This document shows, piece by piece, positions 25,780 through 33,331 of a stretch of 64,000 nt of DNA. Made by a program: the position numbers and the translations under genes. Under the pieces are notes generated by a model that was not told where the DNA came from, did no database searches, and saw only the letters and a program-made list of their open reading frames with translations. The first letter of the stretch is position 1. Every line of letters begins with the position of its first letter. Location of the stretch: positions 310,001 to 374,000 of the forward strand of contig NZ_SZVW01000001.1 in assembly GCF_007655005.1 (NCBI RefSeq), in the 5' to 3' direction. This DNA comes from Streptomyces tibetensis (lineage in GTDB: Bacteria; Actinomycetota; Actinomycetes; Streptomycetales; Streptomycetaceae).

Positions 25780-27360
25780 TCAGAAGACGTCGGACGGGAC
25801 GTACGCCCCCCACACCTCGCGCAGCGCGTCGCAGACCTCGCCGACGGTGGCCCTGGCCCTGAGCGCCTCCTTCATCGGGTAGAGGACGTTGTCCTCGCCC
25901 TCGGCGGCCTTCCGCAGCGCCGCCAGGGCCGCGTCGACGGCCGGCTGGTCGCGCTCCGCGCGCAGGGTGGCCAGGCGTTCGGCCTGCCGGGTCTCGATGG
26001 CCGGGTCGACGCGCAGCGGCTCGTAGGGCTCTTCCTCGTCGAGCCGGAAGCGGTTGACGCCGACCACGACCCGCTCACCGGAGTCCGTCTCCTGGGCGAT
26101 GCGGTAGGCGTTGCGCTCGATCTCGCCCTTCTGGAAGCCCTGTTCGATGGCGTCGACGGCGCCACCGAGCTCCTCGACCCTGTCCATCAGCTCCACGGCG
26201 GCGGCTTCGAGGTCGTCGGTCATCTTCTCGATGACATAGGACCCGGCGAAGGGGTCGACGGTGGCGGTCACGTCGGTCTCGTGGGCGAGGACCTGCTGGG
26301 TGCGCAGGGCGAGGCGGGCGGACTTGTCGGTGGGCAGGGCGATGGCCTCGTCGAAGGAGTTGGTGTGCAGCGACTGCGTCCCGCCCAGGACCGCGGCCAG
26401 CCCCTGCACGGCGACGCGCACCAGGTTGACCTCGGGCTGCTGGGCCGTCAGCTGCACGCCGGCCGTCTGGGTGTGGAAGCGCAGCATCAGCGACTTGGGG
26501 TTCCTCGCGCCGAACTCCTCACGCATCACCCGCGCCCAGATCCGCCGCGCCGCACGGAACTTCGCCACCTCCTCCAGCAACGTCGTGCGGGCCACGAAGA
26601 AGAACGACAGGCGGGGCGCGAAGTCGTCGACGTCCATGCCGGCCGCGACCGCGGTGCGCACGTACTCGATGCCGTCGGCGAGGGTGAAGGCGATCTCCTG
26701 CGCGGGCGAGGCACCCGCCTCGGCCATGTGGTAGCCGGAGATCGAGATGGTGTTCCACTTCGGGATCTCGGCCCGGCAGTACCTGAAGATGTCCGCGATC
26801 AGCCGCAGTGACGGCTTGGGCGGGAAGATGTAGGTGCCCCGGGCGATGTACTCCTTCAGCACATCGTTCTGGATCGTGCCCGTCAACCGGTCCGCCGGGA
26901 TCCCCTGCTCCTCGGCCACCAGCTGGTACAGAAGCAGCAGCAGGGCCGCCGGGGCGTTGATCGTCATCGACGTCGAGACCTGGTCGAGCGGGATCCCGCC
27001 GAACAGCACCCGCATGTCCTCGATCGAGTCGACGGCCACTCCCACCTTGCCGACCTCGCCGTGGGCGATCGGCGCGTCGGAGTCGTGGCCCATCTGGGTG
27101 GGCAGGTCGAAGGCGACCGACAGCCCCGTCGTGCCGTGGGCGATCAGCTGCCGGTAGCGGGCGTTGGACTCCGCGGCCGTGCCGAAACCGGCGTACTGGC
27201 GCATGGTCCAGGGGCGGCCCGTGTACATCGACGGATACACACCACGGGTGTACGGGTACGCCCCCGGCTCCCCCAGCTTCTTTGCCGGATCCCAGCCCTG
27301 GAGGTCCTGCGGACCGTAGAGCGGCTCGATGGGCAGTCCGGACTCCGACTCACGCGCCAT
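25780..27360 (-). CDS. Methylmalonyl-CoA-mutase-like large subunit lacking the B12 domain
   Basis: The 526-residue TIM-barrel catalytic subunit of an adenosylcobalamin-dependent acyl-CoA mutase has [67 protein letters not shown] and [13 protein letters not shown] [13 protein letters not shown]. By alignment from memory to Propionibacterium methylmalonyl-CoA mutase, Tyr42, Tyr56, Arg174 and His211 match Tyr75, Tyr89, Arg207 and His244. Isobutyryl-CoA mutases replace Tyr89 and Arg207 with Phe and Gln, so the carboxylated substrate type is favoured. The C-terminal cobalamin domain (about 130 residues, DxHxxG) is missing and no small subunit is encoded nearby. A separate B12 protein must complete it. 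ATG 27360. Confidence 0.9.
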   Translation of the reverse strand: MARESESGLPIEPLYGPQDLQGWDPAKKLGEPGAYPYTRGVYPSMYTGRPWTMRQYAGFGTAAESNARYRQLIAHGTTGLSVAFDLPTQMGHDSDAPIAHGEVGKVGVAVDSIEDMRVLFGGIPLDQVSTSMTINAPAALLLLLYQLVAEEQGIPADRLTGTIQNDVLKEYIARGTYIFPPKPSLRLIADIFRYCRAEIPKWNTISISGYHMAEAGASPAQEIAFTLADGIEYVRTAVAAGMDVDDFAPRLSFFFVARTTLLEEVAKFRAARRIWARVMREEFGARNPKSLMLRFHTQTAGVQLTAQQPEVNLVRVAVQGLAAVLGGTQSLHTNSFDEAIALPTDKSARLALRTQQVLAHETDVTATVDPFAGSYVIEKMTDDLEAAAVELMDRVEELGGAVDAIEQGFQKGEIERNAYRIAQETDSGERVVVGVNRFRLDEEEPYEPLRVDPAIETRQAERLATLRAERDQPAVDAALAALRKAAEGEDNVLYPMKEALRARATVGEVCDALREVWGAYVPSDVF

Positions 27361-27499
27361 GGTGGGTTGCCTCCCGCAGAGAGTGACCTCGCTCACCACC
27401 ATGCCCCCTGGTTCGCGACGGGTCACGCCCGGGGAACATCTCAGGTGACATCCGGGCGTGCCGGTGAGACGAGCGGGGGGCCGTGTGCGTAGTACGGGC

Positions 27500-28348
27500 A
27501 TGGGGAGAGCGTTCACAGCGGGACTCGCCGTACTGGCCGCGCTGACCGGCTGCACGGTGCAGGCGCCCGACGGCGAGGGCAAGCGCCGCTCGCCGGTGCA
27601 CATCGAGCTGCCCGACGGCACCCCGTCCCAGGGCCGTACACCCGCCGGTGGCGGCGACACACCGCGTTCCGCGCCGCCGTCGGGCGACGACAAGCCCCGT
27701 GCCGCTCCCACCCCGCCCCGCGTGCTGTGGTCACGCGGCGACACCGGCCGCGACGTCCGGGAGCTCCAGGCCCGGCTGCGCCAGGTCGCCTGGCTCTTCG
27801 AGGGGCCGACCGGGACGTACGACGAGGCGACGCAGCGGGCGGTGAGCGGCTTCCAGGGCAAGCGCGGGCTGCCGCGCACCGGGAAGGCCGACGCCGTCAC
27901 CTGGCAGCGGCTGCTGGGCATGACGCGCGAGCCGGGCCACTGGGACCTGTACCTGATGGGCGGCCAGTCGGCCGACCCGCCGGACCCGCGCTGCCGGTCC
28001 GGCCGGGTGCTGTGCATCGACAAGACCAGCAGGACGCTGCGCTGGATGGTCGACGGGCGGACGGTCTCGACGATGGCGGTCCGCTTCGGTTCGCAGGGCA
28101 CGCCGACCCGGGAGGGCGTCTTCTCCGTCTACTGGAAGTCCCGGGACCACGTCTCGACGCTCTACGACTCGCCCATGCCGTACGCGATGTTCTTCAGCGG
28201 CGGCCAGGCCGTGCACTTCTCGGCGGACTTCGCCGCCCGGGGCTACGCGGGGGCCTCGCACGGCTGCGTCAACGTACGGGACGAGGCGGCGATCGCAGAG
28301 CTGTACGCGCAGGTCCGCGACGGCGACAAGGTCGTCGTGTCCTGGTGA
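27500..28348 (+). CDS. L,D-transpeptidase lipoprotein with peptidoglycan-binding domain
   Basis: This 282-residue exported wall enzyme forms 3-3 cross-links or attaches proteins. [18 protein letters not shown] is a lipoprotein signal with the lipobox LTGC. After a Pro-rich linker comes a PG_binding_1 domain ([20 protein letters not shown] to about residue 145) and then a YkuD domain (about 165-282). The catalytic motif is [20 protein letters not shown], with the conserved His, Ser-His-Gly-Cys and Asn. ATG 27500 is used, and a GTG five codons earlier (27485) has a G-rich ribosome site and is possible. It is divergent from the mutase (139-base spacer) and ends at a strong terminator. Confidence 0.92.
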   Translation: MGRAFTAGLAVLAALTGCTVQAPDGEGKRRSPVHIELPDGTPSQGRTPAGGGDTPRSAPPSGDDKPRAAPTPPRVLWSRGDTGRDVRELQARLRQVAWLFEGPTGTYDEATQRAVSGFQGKRGLPRTGKADAVTWQRLLGMTREPGHWDLYLMGGQSADPPDPRCRSGRVLCIDKTSRTLRWMVDGRTVSTMAVRFGSQGTPTREGVFSVYWKSRDHVSTLYDSPMPYAMFFSGGQAVHFSADFAARGYAGASHGCVNVRDEAAIAELYAQVRDGDKVVVSW

Positions 28349-28368
28349 CAGCGGGAGAGGACGTTGGG

Positions 28369-28405
28369 GCGCGGGCGGGACCGGGGGAACGTGTCCCGCC
28401 CGCGC
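28369..28405 (+). terminator. Strong terminator of the L,D-transpeptidase gene
   Basis: GCGCGGGCGGGAC (28369-28381) and GTCCCGCCCGCGC (28393-28405) form a perfect 13-bp stem with an 11-base loop, 21 bases after the stop. The remainder of 28406-28600 holds no gene. Confidence 0.9.
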
Positions 28406-28600
28406 TCGGTGCACGAGCCGTAGGTACGGGGGGAACCCCGGCTCTGTGCGACGGCCGATGACCAGTCGGCTCACTTCTTACTGCGCCGGGGCGACCGAAA
28501 ACGTCACACCCTCGGCCGAACCAATTTCACGGAGTACGAAACCGCAGGTCACAGCGTTGCGAAAGGGGTCCCGGTCGTCCGGAGCCGGCCACGGTCCGCG

Positions 28601-29593
28601 TCAGTCACCGTCGTCGCCCCCTTTGACGGACCGCTTCTCGGCCTTCCGCTCGGCCTGCTGGCCGGCCTTCCGCTCGGCCTTGTCCTGCTGACGGTCCTGC
28701 TTGCGGCCCTGCTCACCGTCCTGCTTGCGGTCCTGCTGCCGGTTCCGGTCCGCGCCCCCGCCCTGGTGGTGTCGCTGATCCGCGCGGTCGTCATTCCGGC
28801 GCTCTTCCGAGCGGGGACCGGCCGAGGACAGGACGTCCTTGCAGTACTTCCACACCCGCCGGTCGCCCGCCGCGTCCCGCAGGGCTCGCCTGCGGTCGGG
28901 GTCCGGCCGCTTTCCGTCGCGCAGGTCGCGGCAGGCCGCGGTGATCTCGCTGCGCTGGTCGCCGGAGCGGTCCTTCCGCTCGTCCGGCGCCGGGGCGGCG
29001 TCGTCGCGCTGCTCGTCGTGGCCCTGAGGAGGGTCCTCGTCAGGGGCGGAACCGCCCTGAACGGCGTCGCTCGGCGACGGCGACGCCGGCGGGCGCTCCG
29101 GGTGGGTGACGGAGGCCGAGACGGAGGCGCCGGGCCGGGGCTCGTCGCCGCCGAACGGTGCCCTCAGGACTCCGGTTCCGGCCGCGAGGGCGACCCCGCC
29201 GGCCATGCCGACGGCCAGCACGGCGGCCAGGCCGAGGCGCACCGGGCGGGCCCAGCGGGGCGGCCGGCCGGTGCCGGTGCCGCTGCCACCGGGGGTTCCG
29301 ATCCGGACCAGCCCTGCGTCGGCGACCCGGGCGGCGGCCCGTCCCCCGGCGTCCGTACGGGCTGCGGCCGCATCGGCGCGTTCCGCGCGGTGCTTGCGGA
29401 AGGCGGCCACCGCGGCTGCCTCGCCGGGGAGTTCATCGCTGGTCAGCGGGGGTACGGCGGACAACGCGCCGAGGGTCCTGGCAAGGTGTTCGGCCTGCTC
29501 CCGGCCGGCGCCTTCGACAGCTCCGGGTGGCTCTCCGCTCAGCAAACGCTCCGCCGTTTCGCGGTCCAGCCACCTGTACTGCTCGTCGGCCAT
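28601..29593 (-). CDS. Anti-sigma-factor-like single-pass membrane protein
   Basis: The 330-residue protein starts MADEQYRWLDRETAERLLSG. About 120 cytosolic residues, partly helical (GREQAEHLARTLGALSA), would bind the sigma factor. One membrane segment follows (LGLAAVLAVGMAGGVALAAG, about residues 123-142). The extracytoplasmic tail is long, first Pro/Ser/Asp-rich and then strongly Lys/Arg/Gln-rich (repeats such as DRKQDGEQGRKQDRQQDKAE). The zinc anti-sigma motif HxxxCxxC is absent. The start codon overlaps the sigma factor stop by one base (TGATG). The pairing and topology argue for a regulator of the sigma factor, though the family is not one I can name. Confidence 0.75.
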   Translation of the reverse strand: MADEQYRWLDRETAERLLSGEPPGAVEGAGREQAEHLARTLGALSAVPPLTSDELPGEAAAVAAFRKHRAERADAAAARTDAGGRAAARVADAGLVRIGTPGGSGTGTGRPPRWARPVRLGLAAVLAVGMAGGVALAAGTGVLRAPFGGDEPRPGASVSASVTHPERPPASPSPSDAVQGGSAPDEDPPQGHDEQRDDAAPAPDERKDRSGDQRSEITAACRDLRDGKRPDPDRRRALRDAAGDRRVWKYCKDVLSSAGPRSEERRNDDRADQRHHQGGGADRNRQQDRKQDGEQGRKQDRQQDKAERKAGQQAERKAEKRSVKGGDDGD

Positions 29594-30267
29594 CACACAT
29601 CCTTCTGCGTCCGCGCGACGCTGTGCGTCACACCTGCGGACGTCACCGCACCGCCGCGCGGTTCTCTCTGGGGCGGCAGGGCGTCGAGCACCCCGGCCGA
29701 TTCCGGATCGGCCTGCGGGTCGCCGCCGAGCAGTTCGGCAAGCCGCTTCAGGCCCCGGTGCGCCGCCGTGCGGACCGCTCCCGGGCGCTTTCCGAGCGTC
29801 TCGGCCGCGGTCTTCGCGTCGAGCCCCACCACCACACGCAGCACGACCGCTTCGGCCTGGTCCTGCGGCAGCCGGGATATCAGGGAGAACGCGCCGTTCG
29901 TGGCGAGCGCCTCGATGGCCTCGCCCGCGGTGTCCGACTCGGCGGCCCGGCCGGTCAGCTCGGTCTCGTCGCCGCCGATCGCGGGCCGGCGCCCGCGCAT
30001 GCGTATGTGGTCCAGGGCGCGGTTGCGGGCGATCCGGGCGGCCCAGCCGCGGAAGCGGTCCGCGTCGCCGGTGAACCGCTCCAGATCGCGGGCTATCTGG
30101 AGCCACGCCTCGGACGTCACGTCCTCGGCGTCGGGGTCGCCGACCAGCGTCCGTACGTACCCGAGCAGCCGCGGGTGCACGGTGCGGTACACAGTCCGGA
30201 ACGCGTTCTCGTCTCCGTTCTGTGCCGCGCGCACCGCGGCGGTCAGCTCCGCGTCGTCCCCCAGCAC
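29593..30267 (-). CDS. ECF-type RNA polymerase sigma factor
   Basis: The protein has region 2 (GDENAFRTVYRTVHPRLLGYV to AARIARNRALDHIRMRGRRP) and region 4 (LISRLPQDQAEAVVLRVVVG and ETLGKRPGAVRTAAHRGLKRLAELL), separated by a Glu/Ala-rich linker. From GTG 30267 (VLGDDAELTAAVRAA) it has 224 residues, and GAAGGG lies six bases upstream. An in-frame TTG at 30336 would add 23 residues (LSNHDGENP) and was not chosen because no ribosome site precedes it. About 35 residues after region 4 are low complexity. Co-translated with the membrane protein at 28601, so its activity is probably controlled by a signal sensed outside the membrane. Confidence 0.9.
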   Translation of the reverse strand: MLGDDAELTAAVRAAQNGDENAFRTVYRTVHPRLLGYVRTLVGDPDAEDVTSEAWLQIARDLERFTGDADRFRGWAARIARNRALDHIRMRGRRPAIGGDETELTGRAAESDTAGEAIEALATNGAFSLISRLPQDQAEAVVLRVVVGLDAKTAAETLGKRPGAVRTAAHRGLKRLAELLGGDPQADPESAGVLDALPPQREPRGGAVTSAGVTHSVARTQKDV

Positions 30268-30324
30268 CGCGCGCCCTTCTGCGCCTAAACCGGCGCCGCT
30301 CTCGCGGACCGGGTTCTCGCCGTC

Positions 30325-30374
30325 GTGGTTGCTCAATTGGTGGTTGCGGTCACAAGCCCGCAGGTGGTTGCGGT
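30325..30374. repeat. Direct repeats upstream of the sigma gene
   Basis: GGTGGTTGCGGT occurs at 30339-30350 and at 30363-30374 (24-base period). A partial GTGGTTGC lies at 30325-30332. On the minus strand these read ACCGCAACCACC. They lie just upstream of the preferred GTG start, where an autoregulated ECF promoter or activator site might be. Confidence 0.4.
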
Positions 30375-30541
30375 GGTCTCGCCGCCTTCGCTGTTGGCGC
30401 GAATGGCACGTTACGACCTGAAACCACTCCCCGTCCATGTCCGTCCAGGATGCAACTAAGCCGTGACGCGGAGGAGTGTGACAGAAAACGCACACCGGGC
30501 GCTGTAGGGAGTACGGGCCGCCGCGCGGCCCGTACCGCGCG

Positions 30542-30581
30542 GCGGCCGGGGCCTCTCCTGTGGGGGGTGGCGGCCCCGGCC
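30542..30581. terminator. Hairpin in the sigma-gene upstream region
   Basis: CGGCCGGGGCC (30542-30552) and GGCCCCGGCCG (30571-30581) form a perfect 11-bp stem with an 18-base loop. No intact gene ends immediately beside it on either strand. It may be left from a lost gene or insulate the sigma promoter. The remaining 30375-30541 and 30582-30795 show no gene. Confidence 0.5.
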
Positions 30582-30795
30582 GTCTCCGCGGTCTAGGGCT
30601 CTGACCTGCGGTTATGCGCGATTTTCGGGACCAACGCGGCCAGCGCGTGACCAGCGCGACCGGATGCCTCGTCAGCCGTTCCCCGGGCCGATGCGCTGAG
30701 CCGTCCCGGACACTGAATCGTCGACCACTTCGACGCGACGCTGCCGTGCTGCAAGCATCTATGACCACCGGAATGTCGCTGGTGAGCAGGCACAT

Positions 30796-31458
30796 GTGTA
30801 CGTGAACTACGAGACTTGCGGCCACCGCTCGCGACGGGCACCGGAGGATCCGGCCGACGGCGTGATCGTCAGACCGGACACCCCGCTCGTCCCGGACACC
30901 GCCACCTACGTCCGCGACGCGAGCGGGAAGAACGGCCCCATGGTCGCGACCACCGTCACCCGCCACGGCGAGCTGACCGCCGGGTACGTCTACGCCTACG
31001 CCCGTGACGTCCCGACACCGGAACCGGCCGCCTTCTACGAGGCGGAGGACGCCACGCCGTCCGGCCCCCAGGTGGGCACCGGGCACCCCGGCCCCTCCGG
31101 CAGCGGTTACGTCGACTTCCAGCACACGGCCCCCGTGACCCGCGACGGGTCGTACCTCCAGGTGGTGACGGTGGGCAGGTCCGGGATCGCGTTCCTCGGC
31201 GACGCGGGCAAGTTCGTGTCACTGGGCAGGCAGCGGATCGCGGAGTTGTCGGACGACGGCACGGTGCGCGCGACCATCGCGTACGCCGACGGCGAAGGGC
31301 CGGTCACCCTGCACGGGTACTCCCCGGCCGATGTGTCGGTGTCCGCCACCGGCGGCCGGGCGGGCGACGTGACGTACGACTTCTCGACGCGGCGGTTCTC
31401 GGTCCCCATCACGCCCTACGAGGGAAGCTCCTCGGTGAGGGGTGAGATAGCGCGATAG
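30796..31458 (+). pseudogene. C-terminal remnant of a secreted glycoside-hydrolase-like protein
   Basis: The open frame (GTG 30796, 220 residues) begins mid-domain, with no signal peptide and no ribosome binding site. The text reads like the end of an extracellular carbohydrate-active protein: beta-strand-rich, with FYEAEDATPSGPQVGTG (an EAED start as in CBM6/CBM35-type modules), GSGYVDFQHTAPV and VTYDFSTRRFSVPI. The frame stays open upstream without recognisable coding sequence. A good terminator follows 36 bases after the stop. I infer a deletion that removed the 5' part of a longer gene, and a short expressed protein is the alternative. The exact family was not identified. Confidence 0.45.
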
Positions 31459-31494
31459 CGGGGCCGTCCGCGGTCGCGGATGTGGGCCCGATGG

Positions 31495-31534
31495 GCCGTC
31501 CCAGCAGCCCGGGGGAGGTAGCCACTGGGACGGC
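31495..31534 (+). terminator. Terminator after the glycoside-hydrolase remnant
   Basis: GCCGTCCCAG (31495-31504) pairs perfectly with CTGGGACGGC (31525-31534) around a 20-base loop, 36 bases after the stop at 31458. Confidence 0.75.
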
Positions 31535-31800
31535 TCCATTCAACGTAGAACCCGCGGACGGGGCGGTCCACGAATTTGAGCTATTCCAGAGGAAAGGCGT
31601 CAGCGGGCCGCCGCATAGCATTCTTGACGCGTCTCGTGGGCGCCGAACCGAAACGGTCAGAAAACTCTCACCGCCACCACCATAAACGGGCATTCGCATG
31701 TGGCCCTGATCGGCGTTTACATATGTCACCAAGTGACGAGTCAATCGTGCTGGCCTCACGCTTTCCTGAGTATTCGACAGCGATCTGATCAGAAGGAATC
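31535..31800. other. Lower-GC intergenic stretch without a recognised gene
   Basis: This region has visibly more A/T than its surroundings (for example GCGTTTACATATGTCACC near 31714-31731). No coding sequence on either strand is convincing. It precedes a short open frame with a good ribosome binding site and may hold its promoter. Confidence 0.4.
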
Positions 31801-31947
31801 ATGAGACCGTCGAGAAAGTGCGGGCTGATCGTCGCGGCCGCTGCGAGCGCTCTGTCGCGGACGCAGTACATGAATGTCGACATCAGCGACGTAGTCTCTG
31901 CGAGGGCCGGCAACAAGCCGGCCGGCCCTCACACACGTTCCGGCTGA
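31801..31947 (+). CDS. Small open frame, 48 residues, uncertain
   Basis: ATG 31801 is preceded by AGAAGGA with good spacing. The product starts MRPSRKCGLIVAAAASALS, which has a basic n-region and a short hydrophobic run like a weak signal sequence. It ends AGNKPAGPHTRSG. A strong hairpin (31902-31930) lies inside the last third of the frame, which argues against coding there. It could be a decayed small secreted peptide gene. No family was recognised. Confidence 0.3.
   Translation: MRPSRKCGLIVAAAASALSRTQYMNVDISDVVSARAGNKPAGPHTRSG
31902..31930. terminator. Terminator hairpin, probably of the giant-gene operon
   Basis: GAGGGCCGGC (31902-31911) and GCCGGCCCTC (31921-31930) form a perfect 10-bp stem with a 9-base loop. 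It lies 52 bases past the stop of the minus-strand lectin gene, so it is the likely end of the 64000-31982 transcription unit. It could also act on the plus strand. Confidence 0.7.
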
Positions 31948-31981
31948 GCCGGGTGGCGGCGTCAACAACCACGCGTGGCCG

Positions 31982-33313
31982 TCATGCCTCGCCTTTGTTC
32001 TTCAGCTGCCACTCGTGGTCGTCGGCGGGAGAGCACGTGTAAATGCCCAGGCGTGCGTCGTTGCCGGCTTTGCCGTCCTCGCCCCAGACTTCGAGACACC
32101 GCTGGTCGCTGGTGTAGTTGTGGATCCAGAACGTCCGGTTGCCGCCCCGGTTTTCGACCCACCACAACTGGTTGTCCTGGAGCGTGGAATTGCAGTGGGT
32201 CTGGCTGATCGGAGTTCTGTTCGGCTTGCTGCCGCGGCCTGGCAGATCCAGGCACAGGCCGCTCTTCCTGTTCTTGATCACGACGAGGTTGCGGCCACCG
32301 GGTCCCTTGTTCTTCTGCGCCAGGACGAAGTCCCACGCCTGGTTGTCCCCGTCCCAGTTCTGGACGACGCAGTCGTGCTGGAGGACCGGGCCGTTGAGCC
32401 GGCCCTTGCCCATGCCGGGAACGTCCGCGCACCGGCCACTCTTGACGTTCTTGAACTGGAAGTTCTTACGCTGATCCGGGGCGAGCACCTGGGAGGTGAC
32501 GGACTTCATCTTCTGCTTCTTCTGGGCCACCGGCTGCTCGCTGCTCCGCTTCTTGTGGCCCACCGGCTCGCTGCTCCGCTTCTTCTGGGTCACGGGCTGC
32601 TCGCTGCTCCGCTTCTTCTGGGCCACCGGCTGGTCGCTGCTCCGCTGAGGCTCGGGCTTGGTCTCCGGTGAAGGGGACTTGCTCTCTTTACCCTGCTCGG
32701 TGGCGGGCGGGGCGGGCGACTCGGCGGTGTACGTGCCGGGGCCCTTCGCCTCGGCCTTCGGGACCGTCACGCCTGAGGGGGGCTCGGGCTCCGCCCTGGT
32801 CTTGCGATCGTCGTCCCCGGCTCCGAAGGCAAGGAACGGCAGGGATATCAGCACCGCACCCGCGATGGCCGCGGCGGCGAGCAGCGCCTTGGTGGGGCGG
32901 CCCGAGGGGGGCTCGTCGCCCTCCTCGCCGGTATCGGTGTCGGCGCCCGGGGGGTAGTCGCCCACGGCCGAGGCCATGGTGTCGGCGGATCCGTGGCCGT
33001 CAGCATGGCTCTCGGCCGCGGCAGGCGGTACGTCCGGGACGGCCGGAATCTCCGGCGCCCCGGCGGCGAACGCCACGGTGGCCCCGGTCCCTGCCTCAGA
33101 CGCAACAGACTCAACGGGCTCGCCGGCAGGCGCGGACTCGTTCAGCGGGACCTTCGGCTGCTCGGCGGTGCCGGCTTCGGCTGCTGCGGCCGCGCCGCTC
33201 TCCGTACCCAGTGGCGCCAGCGCGGCGGGATCCGGGGTACCGGCGGTGTCCGGCAAGGTGACGGCGCGGCGGACCGCGGGCCCTCGTGGGTTCTTGGGTT
33301 CCTGACTCGACAT
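31982..33313 (-). CDS. Membrane-anchored ricin-B-type lectin protein
   Basis: The 443-residue single-pass protein has an acidic, Ala/Pro-rich cytosolic part of about 140 residues (MSSQEPKNPRGPAVRRAVTL at its start). One membrane segment (TKALLAAAAIAGAVLISLPF) follows. A Lys/Ser/Pro stalk contains four 11-residue repeats (RSSEQPVAQKK). The C-terminal RICIN beta-trefoil has QFKNVKSGRCADVPGMG, VVIKNRKSGLCLDLPGRG and QWWV-like NQLWWVENRGGN. The lectin should bind a carbohydrate outside the cell. Two adjacent ATGs exist. ATG 33313 is better spaced from GGGAG than 33316. It lies 18 bases after the ART-like gene, at the end of the giant-gene operon, and may display or anchor the secreted effectors at the wall. 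Confidence 0.85.
   Translation of the reverse strand: MSSQEPKNPRGPAVRRAVTLPDTAGTPDPAALAPLGTESGAAAAAEAGTAEQPKVPLNESAPAGEPVESVASEAGTGATVAFAAGAPEIPAVPDVPPAAAESHADGHGSADTMASAVGDYPPGADTDTGEEGDEPPSGRPTKALLAAAAIAGAVLISLPFLAFGAGDDDRKTRAEPEPPSGVTVPKAEAKGPGTYTAESPAPPATEQGKESKSPSPETKPEPQRSSDQPVAQKKRSSEQPVTQKKRSSEPVGHKKRSSEQPVAQKKQKMKSVTSQVLAPDQRKNFQFKNVKSGRCADVPGMGKGRLNGPVLQHDCVVQNWDGDNQAWDFVLAQKNKGPGGRNLVVIKNRKSGLCLDLPGRGSKPNRTPISQTHCNSTLQDNQLWWVENRGGNRTFWIHNYTSDQRCLEVWGEDGKAGNDARLGIYTCSPADDHEWQLKNKGEA
32510..32646. repeat. In-frame 33-base repeats in the lectin stalk
   Basis: Four near-identical units encode RSS(E/D)QPVxQKK. The third is one residue shorter (RSSEPVGHKK). On the plus strand the units share CTGCTCCGCTTCTTCTGGG. 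Copy number may vary between strains and would change stalk length without shifting frame. Confidence 0.85.
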
Positions 33314-33331
33314 CATGTCTCCCTTATCCGT

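Noticed and set aside
28601..28800. Separate small gene in the Lys/Gln-rich tail of the anti-sigma-like protein
   Set aside because: The tail is continuous with the membrane protein frame, and no internal start has a ribosome site.
31459..31800. Insertion sequence remnant
   Set aside because: No terminal inverted repeats, target duplication or transposase motif could be found on either strand.
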